This document shows positions 1-8,183 of a DNA stretch of 16,239 nt, one piece after another; positions within the stretch are counted from its first letter, which is position 1; each line of letters starts with the position of its first letter. Below the pieces are notes generated by a model that saw nothing but the letters and a program-made list of their open reading frames with translations, made no database searches and was not told the DNA's origin. The translations under genes and the position numbers were made by a program. The stretch is from CAZJJK01 sp964546285 (GTDB lineage: Bacteria > Spirochaetota > Spirochaetia > Treponematales > Breznakiellaceae). Location: the NCBI GenBank assembly GCA_964546285.1, contig CAZJJK010000074.1:1-16239 (forward strand). Reading direction: 5' to 3'.

Positions 1-126
1 GCTAGGGAAGATCGCTGGAGAGAAGCTACCTAAATACGCAGTCGCTTGATCGGTTCAGGAGGAAAACAGCGGAAAACAAAGCTTTGGGACACTAGGGTGG
101 GAACCAATGAGATGAATATAGTAAGT
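1..126. other. Non-coding left edge, no gene recognised
   Basis: No open frame with a ribosome-binding site and no RNA family could be recognised here. A short direct repeat GGAAAACA occurs at 61-68 and 71-78. It is probably intergenic DNA upstream of the transport operon; whatever precedes it lies outside the window. Confidence 0.4.
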
Positions 127-144
127 AAATGAACCGGTTTACTT
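127..144 (+). promoter_or_regulatory. Candidate LacI-family operator
   Basis: The 18-bp segment AAATGAACCGGTTTACTT is an imperfect dyad centred on CG (core AACCGGTT at 132-139, outer AA-T / A-TT matches). LacI/GalR-family operators are usually even-length dyads with a central CG. Its right end overlaps the -35 box of the promoter at 143, as expected for a repressor site. No LacI gene lies in the window, so the regulator is unknown. Confidence 0.45.
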
Positions 145-171
145 GACAGAGTATGAAGACGAGTAAAGAAT
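143..171 (+). promoter_or_regulatory. Probable sigma-70 promoter of the transport operon
   Basis: A perfect -35 box TTGACA (143-148) is followed after 17 bp by AAGAAT (166-171, 4 of 6 matches to TATAAT). Transcription would start near 178, about 28 nt before the first start codon. TAAAGA at 164-169 (15-bp spacing) is an alternative -10. Confidence 0.45.
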
Positions 172-205
172 ATGAAAACGCACAATTCATTCGAGGAGGA
201 AACGT

Positions 206-1429
206 ATGAAGAGGCTTTTCGCTATCGCCCTTGTGTTATCACTAGTATCCATACCAGTGTTTGCCAAGGGTGCTCAGGATGCTGGATCAGCGCTTGCTGG
301 TGCCGCTTTCCATATCGGCGTCGTCACGGGGACTGTGTCTCAATCAGAAGATGATCTTAGAGGCGCCGAAGAAATTATTAAGCGTTATGGAAAGGTTTCT
401 GATGGTGGCATGATACAACATGTAACCTATCCTGACAGTTTCATGGATCAGCAGGAGACAACGATTACTCAAATCGTCTCATTAGCTGATGACCCAGAAA
501 TGAAGGCTATTGTAGTAAATCAGTCTGTTCCTGGAACCGCCGAGGCTTTCAAGCGTATTCGCGAGAAACGGCCCGATATTCTGCTTCTTTCTGGCGAGCC
601 GCATGAGGATCCGTTAGTTATTCAGGCCGCCGCTGATATGGCTGTAAGTGCGGACTTTATTTCCCGTGGGTATACTATTATATGGGCTGCTAAACAATTA
701 GGCGCTGAAACCTTTGTTCATATTTCTTTCCCGCGCCATATGTCTTATGAATCACTCGGTTTACGTCGGCAAATTATGGAACAAGCTTGTAAAGATTTAG
801 GTATAAAGTTTGTATTTGAAACCGCGCCTGATCCTACTAGCGATGTCGGCGTGGCTGGTGCGCAACAGTTCATTCTGGAAAAAACGCCACAATGGATAGA
901 AAAATATGGTAAAAACGCCGCTTTCTTCTGTACTAATGATGCTCATACAGAACCCTTACTTAAGCAGCTTTTAGTTTATGGCGGCTATTTTGTTGAAGCC
1001 GATCTTCCTTCTCCGTTGATGGGCTATCCAGGAGCGCTTGGTATAGACCTTTCCGCGGAAGCGGGAAATTTCCCCGCCATTCTTAATAAAGTGGAAGAAG
1101 CGGTCGTCGCCAAAGGTGGTTCTGGCCGCTTTGGCACCTGGGCTTTTTCTTATGGGTTTTCTCTAACAGCTGGTCTTTGCGAATATGCCAAGCGCGTTGT
1201 AGAGGGCACCGCTGAGAAGGGTAGTGTCGCCGGTCTTTATGAGTCCTTGGGCGTGTATACGCCTGGAGCTAAATGGAATGGCGGTTACTATATCGATGCC
1301 GCAACCGGTGTGCGGGCAAAGAATCAACTTCTCATCTATATGGATACCTATGTTTTTGGAAAGGGTTATCTTCCCACTACCGAACAGAAAGTTCCTGAAT
1401 CGTATTACAACATAAAATACCAGAAATAA
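206..1429 (+). CDS. DUF3798-type periplasmic solute-binding protein
   Basis: This is the probable ligand-capturing component of the ABC importer encoded just downstream. The 407-residue product starts with a lysine/arginine n-region and hydrophobic core (about residues 3-20) ending in VFA before KGAQ. That is a signal-peptidase-I-type export signal with no lipobox cysteine. The rest reads as a two-lobed type-1 periplasmic-binding fold: an opening beta strand HIGVVTGT, then alternating helix/strand segments such as MKAIVVNQS and DILLLSG. The overall sequence resembles the DUF3798 (Pfam12683) family, whose ligand is not established. The start is chosen because GAGGAGG lies 6-7 nt upstream of ATG 206; an overlapping frame opening at 172 has no such site. 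It is the first gene of the operon and is separated from the ATPase gene by a strong terminator hairpin, which fits a need for more binding protein than membrane components. Confidence 0.85.
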   Translation: MKRLFAIALVLSLVSIPVFAKGAQDAGSALAGAAFHIGVVTGTVSQSEDDLRGAEEIIKRYGKVSDGGMIQHVTYPDSFMDQQETTITQIVSLADDPEMKAIVVNQSVPGTAEAFKRIREKRPDILLLSGEPHEDPLVIQAAADMAVSADFISRGYTIIWAAKQLGAETFVHISFPRHMSYESLGLRRQIMEQACKDLGIKFVFETAPDPTSDVGVAGAQQFILEKTPQWIEKYGKNAAFFCTNDAHTEPLLKQLLVYGGYFVEADLPSPLMGYPGALGIDLSAEAGNFPAILNKVEEAVVAKGGSGRFGTWAFSYGFSLTAGLCEYAKRVVEGTAEKGSVAGLYESLGVYTPGAKWNGGYYIDAATGVRAKNQLLIYMDTYVFGKGYLPTTEQKVPESYYNIKYQK

Positions 1430-1439
1430 AGGGTTTTTA

Positions 1440-1480
1440 GGCCGACTGGTTTTCTTTCCAGTCGGCCATTCTTTTTCTTT
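1440..1480 (+). terminator. Intrinsic terminator inside the operon
   Basis: A 10-bp perfect stem GGCCGACTGG / CCAGTCGGCC (1440-1449 and 1458-1467) with an 8-nt loop is followed by ATTCTTTTTCTTT. It lies 10 bp after the binding-protein stop codon and about 25 bp before the ATPase start. It probably ends most transcripts after the first gene, with read-through supplying the other four genes. Confidence 0.85.
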
Positions 1481-1491
1481 GAAGGATCGCG

Positions 1492-3081
1492 ATGACAAAC
1501 ACTGATGTTCTACTCAAATTGGAGGGTATTTCAAAGGAATTTTATGGTACCACGGTATTGAAGGATGTATCTTTTTCTATACGAAAAGGCGAAATTCTTG
1601 GCCTTGTTGGTGAAAATGGAGCGGGAAAAACCACGTTGATGAGTATCCTGTTTGGGATGCCAACTATCAGTAGAACTGGAGGCTTTGGCGGGAACTTATA
1701 TATTGGAAACGAGAAAGTCGCTTTCAATAGCCCTTTTGACGCATTGGATGCTGGGATTGGAATGGTGCACCAAGAATTTTCTCTTATCCCTGGTTTTACC
1801 GCTACTGAAAATGTCATGCTCAACCGTGAATGCGTCAAGCCATCAATAGCTGAGGAATTATTCGGTAAACGTTTGGCTAAGCTGGATAGGCATGAAATGC
1901 GGGCTCGAACCTCTGCCGCCGTTGAAAAGCTTGGTGTTTCTATCGATCCAGATACTCTTGTATCTGAAATGCCAGTTGGGCATAAACAGTTTACGGAAAT
2001 CGCGAGAGAAATTGATCGTCGGAATGTACGCCTACTTGTATTAGATGAACCGACGGCTGTTTTAACGGAGACAGAAGCGGCCATCCTTCTTCAGGCCCTT
2101 AAGAACCTGGCTAAAAGCGGGATTGCCATTATATTTATATCGCATCGTCTCCATGAAATACTTGAAATCTGCGACAATATAATTGTTTTGCGCGATGGCG
2201 TTGTCGTAAAGAATGTACCGGCCGCTGGGCACACCGTTCGTGATATAGCTGTATGGATGGTTGGTCGTGAGGTGGCTTCTTCTGGAGTCTCCCGATCAGG
2301 GCGTGTTTTAGAGGGAGAAATATTTCGCGCGGAACGTCTCTGGGTCGATATGCCCGGCGAAACGGTGCGGGATGTCAGCTTTTCCGTTCGTGAAGGTGAG
2401 ATATTTGGTATCGGCGGTTTGGCCGGCCAAGGAAAGCTTGGTATTCCAAATGGGATCATGGGTTTATTCCCAGCGGGCGGTAAAATATTTTTACATGGTA
2501 ACGAATTTAAGCTTGGGAACCCAAAAACGGCTTTGTCCGCGGGAATGGCTTTTGTATCGGAAGATCGGCGAGGTGTAGGTCTTCTCTTGGATGAAAGCCT
2601 TGATTGGAATATCGCTTTTACAGCTATGCAAATAAAAGGCGAGTATCTGAAAAGTTATTTTGGCGGCCTATTCAAGCTTAGAGATGAAAAGGCGATGAAG
2701 CTATTGGCTGAAGACTATATAGCTAAATTGGAAATAAAATGTTCAAGCCACAATCAACCCGCTAAGGAGTTGTCAGGCGGCAATCAGCAAAAATTATGCC
2801 TTTCCAAAGCTTTCGCGCTTAATCCAAAATTGCTTTTCGTATCGGAACCAACAAGGGGAATAGATGTTGGTGCTAAGAAACTGGTTCTTGATACGCTTCG
2901 TCATTATAATCGGGATTTTGGAACTGGAATTGTTATGGTTTCTAGTGAATTGGAAGAATTACGCGGCATATGTGATCGGATTGCTATTGTCGCTGAAGGT
3001 AGGGTGGTTGGTATTTTAGATCCGTCGGCGGATGTCGCGCAATTCGGTCTCTTGATGTCCGGCGAAGGAGCCTCAATATGA
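1492..3081 (+). CDS. Sugar-type ABC transporter ATPase, two nucleotide-binding domains
   Basis: This 529-residue cytoplasmic protein energises import through the two permeases downstream. It has the RbsA/MglA layout of two fused ATPase domains. Domain 1 has Walker A GENGAGKTT (40-48), Q-loop Q94, Walker B LLVLDEPTA (D185, E186) and the switch His in ISHRL (H218), but its signature is only VGHKQ near 162-166. Domain 2 has a degenerate P-loop GLAGQGKLG (309-317), a canonical signature LSGGNQQK (427-434) and SEPTRGID, in which the usual Walker B Asp is Ser451. This mirrors the known asymmetry of the family, where one composite site is active, although the Asp-to-Ser change is unusual. GAAGGA precedes the ATG at 1492. 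The stop overlaps the next start by 4 bp (ATGA), showing translational coupling. Confidence 0.92.
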   Translation: MTNTDVLLKLEGISKEFYGTTVLKDVSFSIRKGEILGLVGENGAGKTTLMSILFGMPTISRTGGFGGNLYIGNEKVAFNSPFDALDAGIGMVHQEFSLIPGFTATENVMLNRECVKPSIAEELFGKRLAKLDRHEMRARTSAAVEKLGVSIDPDTLVSEMPVGHKQFTEIAREIDRRNVRLLVLDEPTAVLTETEAAILLQALKNLAKSGIAIIFISHRLHEILEICDNIIVLRDGVVVKNVPAAGHTVRDIAVWMVGREVASSGVSRSGRVLEGEIFRAERLWVDMPGETVRDVSFSVREGEIFGIGGLAGQGKLGIPNGIMGLFPAGGKIFLHGNEFKLGNPKTALSAGMAFVSEDRRGVGLLLDESLDWNIAFTAMQIKGEYLKSYFGGLFKLRDEKAMKLLAEDYIAKLEIKCSSHNQPAKELSGGNQQKLCLSKAFALNPKLLFVSEPTRGIDVGAKKLVLDTLRHYNRDFGTGIVMVSSELEELRGICDRIAIVAEGRVVGILDPSADVAQFGLLMSGEGASI

Positions 3082-4124
3082 TGAATATCATAAAAAACTT
3101 TATTCACGATTTTGGCTGGCCGCGCATCATCATTTTCTTATTTGTGGTTGCCCTGTTTATCGCCGCTCCCTTTGTTGGGGTACGCGTGGACGCTTCTCTG
3201 GGAGATGTCTTAAATCGATTTGGGCAGAACGCTATAATGGTCTTGGCTTTAGTCCCTATGATGCAAGCTGGCGCCGGCTTAAATTTCGGATTGCCGGTTG
3301 GTATCGTGGCTGGCCTTCTTGGTTCTACGTTATCCATGCAATTTGGCTTTACAGCTTGGTTTGGTTTTTTAGGCGCTGTTGGTTTAAGTCTGCCTTTTGC
3401 CGTGCTTTTTGGCTGGCTTTATGGCTTGCTCTTAAATCGGGTTAAGGGTGAGGAAATGACCATCGCTATGTACGTTGGCTTTTCCATCGTCACATTCATG
3501 TCGATCGCGTGGATACTCCTTCCTTATACCAGTCCCAATATGGTTTGGGGGTATGCGGGGACGGGTTTACGGACAACAATTACCTTGGATGATTATTGGT
3601 CTCGTATCCTTAATGACTTTCTCGCGATACGGATAGGACGCTTTTTTGTATTCCCTACAGGGGTTCTTATCTTTTTCGCTTTTGCGGCCTTTTTAATGTG
3701 GCTCTTTATGCGCAGTCGTACTGGTACCGCTATTACAGCCGTTGGCTCTAATCCAATTTTCGCGAGAGCTGGAGGAGTTTCCGGTGATAATATGCGGACC
3801 ATCAGCGTTATTGTTTCAACGATATATGGCGCTTTAGGGATCTTGGTTTATCAACAGAGTTTTGGCTTTATTCAGCTATATAATGCCCCTCTTTACATGG
3901 CGATGCCGGCCGTGGCCGCTATTCTCTTAGGCGGCGCTTCTGTCAATAAAGCCAGTATTATCAATGTAATAGTAGGGACCTTTCTTTTTCAGAGCATTTT
4001 AACGATGACGCCTTCAGTTATTAACAGCGTTCTTCAGACAGATATGTCGGAGGTTATTCGGATAGTGGTCTCCAACGGTATGATTGTTTACGCTCTAACC
4101 AGAAGAACCAAGGTGGCAAAATGA
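3078..4124 (+). CDS. ABC transporter permease 1 (BPD_transp_2 type)
   Basis: This 348-residue inner-membrane protein has about eight to ten hydrophobic segments (first at about 17-35). The C-terminal half carries the typical family stretch: a cytoplasmic loop with TAITAVGSNPIFARAGGVS, then membrane helices, then AAILLGGASVNKASIINVIVG. These are the hallmarks of RbsC/BMP-type permeases that form the channel with a partner subunit. AAGGAG at 3063-3068 supports the ATG at 3078 (9-nt spacing) over the immediately following ATG at 3081. It overlaps both neighbours by 4 bp. It differs clearly from the next permease, so the transporter is probably a heterodimer like nucleoside/BMP-type systems. Confidence 0.9.
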   Translation: MMNIIKNFIHDFGWPRIIIFLFVVALFIAAPFVGVRVDASLGDVLNRFGQNAIMVLALVPMMQAGAGLNFGLPVGIVAGLLGSTLSMQFGFTAWFGFLGAVGLSLPFAVLFGWLYGLLLNRVKGEEMTIAMYVGFSIVTFMSIAWILLPYTSPNMVWGYAGTGLRTTITLDDYWSRILNDFLAIRIGRFFVFPTGVLIFFAFAAFLMWLFMRSRTGTAITAVGSNPIFARAGGVSGDNMRTISVIVSTIYGALGILVYQQSFGFIQLYNAPLYMAMPAVAAILLGGASVNKASIINVIVGTFLFQSILTMTPSVINSVLQTDMSEVIRIVVSNGMIVYALTRRTKVAK

Positions 4125-5233
4125 AAAAGTCTTTAGATCTAAAGCGTTTCTTTGCCGATAATTTGGTCGTTGCCATCTTCGTTGTTATTACCGCCGCCGC
4201 TGTTCCTGTCTCTGGGTTGCCCCCTCTGTCTATAATTCAGGAAATACTAACACGTATAGGGCGTAATTCATTTCTGGTATTCAGTCTAATATTGCCGATC
4301 ATGGCTGGTATGGGAATAAATTTCGGCATGGTACTAGGTGCCATGGCCGGGCAAATAGGGTTGATTTTCGCTGTTGACTGGAATCTAATCGGTGTCTCTG
4401 GCCTGCTGTTCGCGGCTCTTGTTGGTATCCCAATAGCAGCCTTGCTTGGCTGGATGGCTGGCGAAATTATGAACCGAGCGCGAGGCCGTGAAATGGTGAC
4501 GGGTTTTATACTCGGGTACCTTATGGATGGATTTTATCAATTTGTCGTTTTATACCTGATGGGTTCTGTAATCCCTATTCATTCCGCGGCGATAAAATTG
4601 TCTCGCGGTTATGGTATACGTAACACCTTAAATCTAGATTCGGTCCGGCAAAGTCTTGATAAACTTTTTTCACTCCGTTTAGGTGGAATCTCTTTGCCCT
4701 TAGCGAACTATTTATTGATCGCTCTTCTCTGTCTTTTTATTGTTTGGTTCCGTAAAACAAAATTGGGGCAAGATATGCGTGCCGTTGGCAAAGAGCAAGG
4801 CGTAGCACACTCCTCCGGCATCGCTGTTGATCGTACCCGAATAGTCGCTATTGTCATTTCCACAATACTCGCGGCTATTGGGCAAATTATATTTTTACAG
4901 AATATGGGTAATATGGCTACATATAACGCCCATAAGCAAACAGGTTTTTTTGCGGCGGCCGCTATCCTGGTAGGAGGCGCTTCTGTCAGTAAGGCCACGA
5001 TTCCTAACGTATTTATTGGGACTGTACTTCTGCATTTAATGTATATTGTGGTCCCACGAGCTGGCGCAAACCTCTTCGGACAAGCTATGATTGGAGAATT
5101 TTTTCGAGACGCCTTCAGTTATGGTGTTATAGCTTTGGCCTTGGTCATACACGCCTGGAGAAAACGCGCTAACGCCGAAGCTGATCGAGCGGACCTTCGC
5201 GTTTCCGCTGAAAGCGGGGAGGTTAAGGAATGA
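4121..5233 (+). CDS. ABC transporter permease 2 (BPD_transp_2 type)
   Basis: This 370-residue multi-spanning membrane protein is the second channel subunit. Hydrophobic segments begin at about residue 12. The family pattern is present: the loop LGQDMRAVGKEQGVAHSSGI, then a helix, then AAAAILVGGASVSKATIPNVFIG near residues 280-307. This aligns by eye with permease 1 (LLGGASVNKASIINVIVG), so the two are paralogous partners. It ends in a charged tail (AWRKRANAEADRADLRVSAESGEVKE). AAGGTGG precedes the start, and it overlaps both neighbours by 4 bp. Confidence 0.9.
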   Translation: MKKSLDLKRFFADNLVVAIFVVITAAAVPVSGLPPLSIIQEILTRIGRNSFLVFSLILPIMAGMGINFGMVLGAMAGQIGLIFAVDWNLIGVSGLLFAALVGIPIAALLGWMAGEIMNRARGREMVTGFILGYLMDGFYQFVVLYLMGSVIPIHSAAIKLSRGYGIRNTLNLDSVRQSLDKLFSLRLGGISLPLANYLLIALLCLFIVWFRKTKLGQDMRAVGKEQGVAHSSGIAVDRTRIVAIVISTILAAIGQIIFLQNMGNMATYNAHKQTGFFAAAAILVGGASVSKATIPNVFIGTVLLHLMYIVVPRAGANLFGQAMIGEFFRDAFSYGVIALALVIHAWRKRANAEADRADLRVSAESGEVKE

Positions 5234-5691
5234 CGCTTGTTCTTCGCCGAAGAATAACTCGAGGGGCCTTCATCGTAGTGTATATTGTCTCGGCGATATT
5301 CCTTTTTATGTTCAGTAGAGGGCATACTCTTCTTGTAGACAATAAAAGTGTAGCCGGGTTGCCCGCCGTTTCAATGATGACAGTCAAGGTTGATATGGGC
5401 AAAGCCGTGGAATTCCTGTCTGGGGATCGTGATCGCTTTACCGTTGTTGGTTCTCGTCATACGATACGTATAGAATTCTTTGATGGGCGCCCTCCCTTTA
5501 TCGGCGAAATAACGTTACCTCTTGGTCCTGATCAGTTTCTTTTATCTGTGCCAAAGCTAATAGCCGGAATAGACCCCGCTTGGGAAGTTTTTGTAATGGT
5601 TAGGGAAAATCAATCTCGTACCGATGAAGAGCCAAATGTAGATAGGGATGAAGCTATTTCTCCACTAGGTAGCTCTGACAATACGCTCTAG
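5230..5691 (+). CDS. Small membrane-anchored protein, last gene of transport operon
   Basis: The 153-residue product has a basic N-terminus (RRRITRG), one membrane segment at about 9-27 (AFIVVYIVSAIFLFMF) and then a soluble domain rich in beta-strand-like stretches. The soluble part is most likely outside the cytoplasm by the positive-inside rule. The tail is acidic and low in complexity (NQSRTDEEPNVDRDEAIS). I recall small proteins of this kind (possibly DUF6672) next to DUF3798 transporters, but the family assignment is tentative and no function is known. Its start overlaps the permease 2 stop by 4 bp, so it is translationally coupled and probably works with the transporter. It ends with TAG; no good terminator hairpin follows. 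Confidence 0.75.
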   Translation: MTLVLRRRITRGAFIVVYIVSAIFLFMFSRGHTLLVDNKSVAGLPAVSMMTVKVDMGKAVEFLSGDRDRFTVVGSRHTIRIEFFDGRPPFIGEITLPLGPDQFLLSVPKLIAGIDPAWEVFVMVRENQSRTDEEPNVDRDEAISPLGSSDNTL

Positions 5692-5915
5692 TTCTCCAGC
5701 TTTGCGCCAAGTTCGTTACGTGTTTTGATTCTGATGGTTTATTCAAATTTACCTCTTTTTTGGGTGTTGCCTTGAGAATGGTATAAATGATACTCTTGGC
5801 CTGAAATGGCTTTTATTATTAAGAGCTATTATTATAATGTCTTACTTTGTAAGCAAATCGTAATAGATATTGTATATTGGATTTAATTTTCCGCAATGAT
5901 CAAAGGAGCTGTGCT
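5692..5915. other. Intergenic region upstream of metE
   Basis: This is 224 bp of AT-rich DNA between the transport operon and metE. It contains a perfect TATAAT (5833-5838) without a convincing -35, a small dyad CTTAC-TTT-GTAAG (5841-5853), and TATATT (5873-5878). I looked for SAM-riboswitch and T-box signatures and saw none. It most likely holds the metE promoter, but the exact boxes cannot be fixed. Confidence 0.4.
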
Positions 5916-8183
5916 ATGGTGGCTAACACACTGATAACCGGATTTCCCAGGATTGGAGAGAATAGAGAACTAAAGAAGGCGCTTGAAAATTTTTGGTCAA
6001 AAAAGAGCACATTAGGGGAATTGGAGAAGGTCGCGAGTGAGCTCCGAAAGAAACATTGGCTTGAACAAAAAAATAGAGGTATAGAACTTATCAGTGTTAA
6101 TGATTTTAGCTTTTACGATAATATGCTTGATACTTGCGTAATGCTGAATGTAATTCCTGAAAGATTTAGAAATATCGATGATAAAACTGAGAGATATTTT
6201 GCCATGGCGAGGGGTAACGCGCTTTCAGCCGCTATGGAGATGACGAAGTGGTTCAATACAAATTATCACTACATCGTTCCGGAATTATCAAAAGACATCA
6301 ATTTCAAGCTAAACACTGATAAGATCATCGCTGAGTATCAGGAAGCTAAAGAACTCGGGATTAGCCCAAAAATAAATATTATTGGACCAATAAGTTTCCT
6401 GGGCTTATCAAAAACCGTAGATGATAGCGATCCTTATTTTTATTTAAATAGAGTTCTATCGGTGTACAAGGATTTATTGTCAAGCTTGGCTAAATTGGAT
6501 AACACCGTCGTTGTTCAAATAGATGAGCCTATTTTTGTAAAGGACTTATCTGAAGCTCAGAAAGGATTAATTTTTAAGACATATAACGAATTGTCTTGTG
6601 TGAACAAGGCTTTGAAAATTATAGTGACAACGTATTTTGAACATGCTACAGAGGCGCTTAAAGAATTACAAAAAACAAAGATTTGGGGTATTGGTCTGGA
6701 TTTTATACATGGAAGAAAAAATCTTGAAGGCTTAGATGTTTTAGAAGGGAAAAAATTGATAGCGGGCGTTGTTGATGGGCGAAGCGTCTGGATTTCGGAT
6801 TTTGATAAGACCCTTGAGCTTTTAAAAAGAATAACACAAAAAGTCGCTAAAGAAGATATTATAATTTCTACTAGTTGTTCATTGCTCCATGTCCCCTATT
6901 CATTACATAACGAACCTGACAGCGATATAAAGGAATGGCTTGCGTTTGGGCTTGAAAAAGTGGATGAAGTCGTTCTGCTTGGTAAGCTCCTCCAAGGGGA
7001 TAAGCTTACTCAGGAAGAAGAAGCTAGGGTTAATAAAAACCGGCAAGTATTAAAGGAAAAGAGCGTTTCTAAATTATTAATAGACTCGGTTGTTACGAAA
7101 AGGGTAAGTACTGTGACTCGTCTTTCTCGTGAGGGGAGCTTTTCTGAGAGAATTATCCTGCAAAAGGCTAAATTAAATCTTCCTTTATTTCCCACTACCA
7201 CTATTGGTAGTTTTCCACAAACCGCTGAGCTTCGTAAAACTAGAAGAGATTTTAAAAATGGAATAATTACTTCTCAAATTTATGAAAAGAAGATAAAAGA
7301 ATATATCGATGACTGTATTGAATTCCAAAATAGTATTGGTCTTGATGTTCTTGTTCATGGAGAGCCAGAGCGAAACGATATGGTTGAATATTTTGGTGAA
7401 ATGCTGAAGGGTTTCCATTTTACCCAAAATGGATGGGTTCAGAGTTATGGAAGCCGTTGTGTAAAACCACCAATTATTTATGGCGATATTAGCCGTACGG
7501 AACCAATGACTGTAAAATGGATTTTATATGCTCAGAGTAAGACAAATAAAGTAATGAAAGGAATGCTTACAGGCCCGGTTACAATTATAAATTGGTCTTT
7601 TGTACGGAATGATATTCCGCGCTCACTAATAGCCAAACAGATTGCATTGGCTCTAGCGGATGAAATTAGCGATTTACAGAATATAGGAATTAAAATAATC
7701 CAGGTTGATGAAGCCGCGTTTAAAGAAGGCTATCCTCTTCGCAAGGAAAATATCAGAGAATATGAGGATTGGGCTCTCGCTTGCTTTAAGCTAGCCGTAT
7801 CTACGGCTAAAAAGGAGACTCAAATACATACGCATATGTGTTACAGTCAATTTAATGACATAATTAAAACTATTGAGTTGATGGACGCGGATGTGATTAC
7901 GATTGAGACCGCGAGAAGCGGTAATAAATTATTACAAATATTCCAGGATACCGGTTATAAAAATGAAATAGGCCCTGGTGTTTATGATATTCATTCTCCT
8001 AGAATACCGACTATAGATGAATTTGAGGAACAGATAAATGAACGCCTTCAGGTTGTTGAAAAAGATAAAATGTGGGTAAACCCGGACTGTGGTTTAAAAA
8101 CAAGGAAATGGGAAGAAGTTAAGCCGGCGTTAGAAAACATGGTTAACGCGGTTATTGCCCTAAGAAAGAAAGTTCAGAAATAA
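5916..8183 (+). CDS. metE: Cobalamin-independent methionine synthase MetE
   Basis: MetE transfers the methyl group of 5-methyltetrahydropteroyl-tri-glutamate to homocysteine in the last step of methionine synthesis, in the cytoplasm and without vitamin B12. The 755-residue length matches the family. The N-terminal domain (from TLITGFPRIGENRELK) and the catalytic C-terminal barrel (from about residue 430, FPTTTIGSFPQT) are both present. The zinc and homocysteine site is intact: H640 and C642 (THMCYS), E664 (TIETARS) and C725 (NPDCGLKTR), one residue off the E. coli numbering. The start is placed at 5916 because AAAGGAG (5902-5908) lies 7 nt upstream and MVANTLITGFPRIG matches the family N-terminus; an in-frame ATG at 5877 would add 13 residues without a ribosome-binding site. 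The gene is visibly more AT-rich than the transport operon, suggesting different ancestry. No other methionine gene is adjacent. Confidence 0.97.
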   Translation: MVANTLITGFPRIGENRELKKALENFWSKKSTLGELEKVASELRKKHWLEQKNRGIELISVNDFSFYDNMLDTCVMLNVIPERFRNIDDKTERYFAMARGNALSAAMEMTKWFNTNYHYIVPELSKDINFKLNTDKIIAEYQEAKELGISPKINIIGPISFLGLSKTVDDSDPYFYLNRVLSVYKDLLSSLAKLDNTVVVQIDEPIFVKDLSEAQKGLIFKTYNELSCVNKALKIIVTTYFEHATEALKELQKTKIWGIGLDFIHGRKNLEGLDVLEGKKLIAGVVDGRSVWISDFDKTLELLKRITQKVAKEDIIISTSCSLLHVPYSLHNEPDSDIKEWLAFGLEKVDEVVLLGKLLQGDKLTQEEEARVNKNRQVLKEKSVSKLLIDSVVTKRVSTVTRLSREGSFSERIILQKAKLNLPLFPTTTIGSFPQTAELRKTRRDFKNGIITSQIYEKKIKEYIDDCIEFQNSIGLDVLVHGEPERNDMVEYFGEMLKGFHFTQNGWVQSYGSRCVKPPIIYGDISRTEPMTVKWILYAQSKTNKVMKGMLTGPVTIINWSFVRNDIPRSLIAKQIALALADEISDLQNIGIKIIQVDEAAFKEGYPLRKENIREYEDWALACFKLAVSTAKKETQIHTHMCYSQFNDIIKTIELMDADVITIETARSGNKLLQIFQDTGYKNEIGPGVYDIHSPRIPTIDEFEEQINERLQVVEKDKMWVNPDCGLKTRKWEEVKPALENMVNAVIALRKKVQK

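Noticed and set aside
94..105. AGGGTGGGAACC resembles the T-box consensus AGGGTGGNACCGCG
   Set aside because: Only the first part matches, no specifier stem or terminator/antiterminator pair surrounds it, and the downstream gene is a solute-binding protein with its own promoter after this point.
5692..5915. Possible SAM riboswitch or T-box before metE
   Set aside because: Neither the conserved cores nor a terminator hairpin could be found; the region is simple AT-rich DNA.
5877..5915. Upstream in-frame ATG as metE start
   Set aside because: It lacks a ribosome-binding site and adds 13 residues absent from the family; ATG 5916 has AAAGGAG at the right distance.
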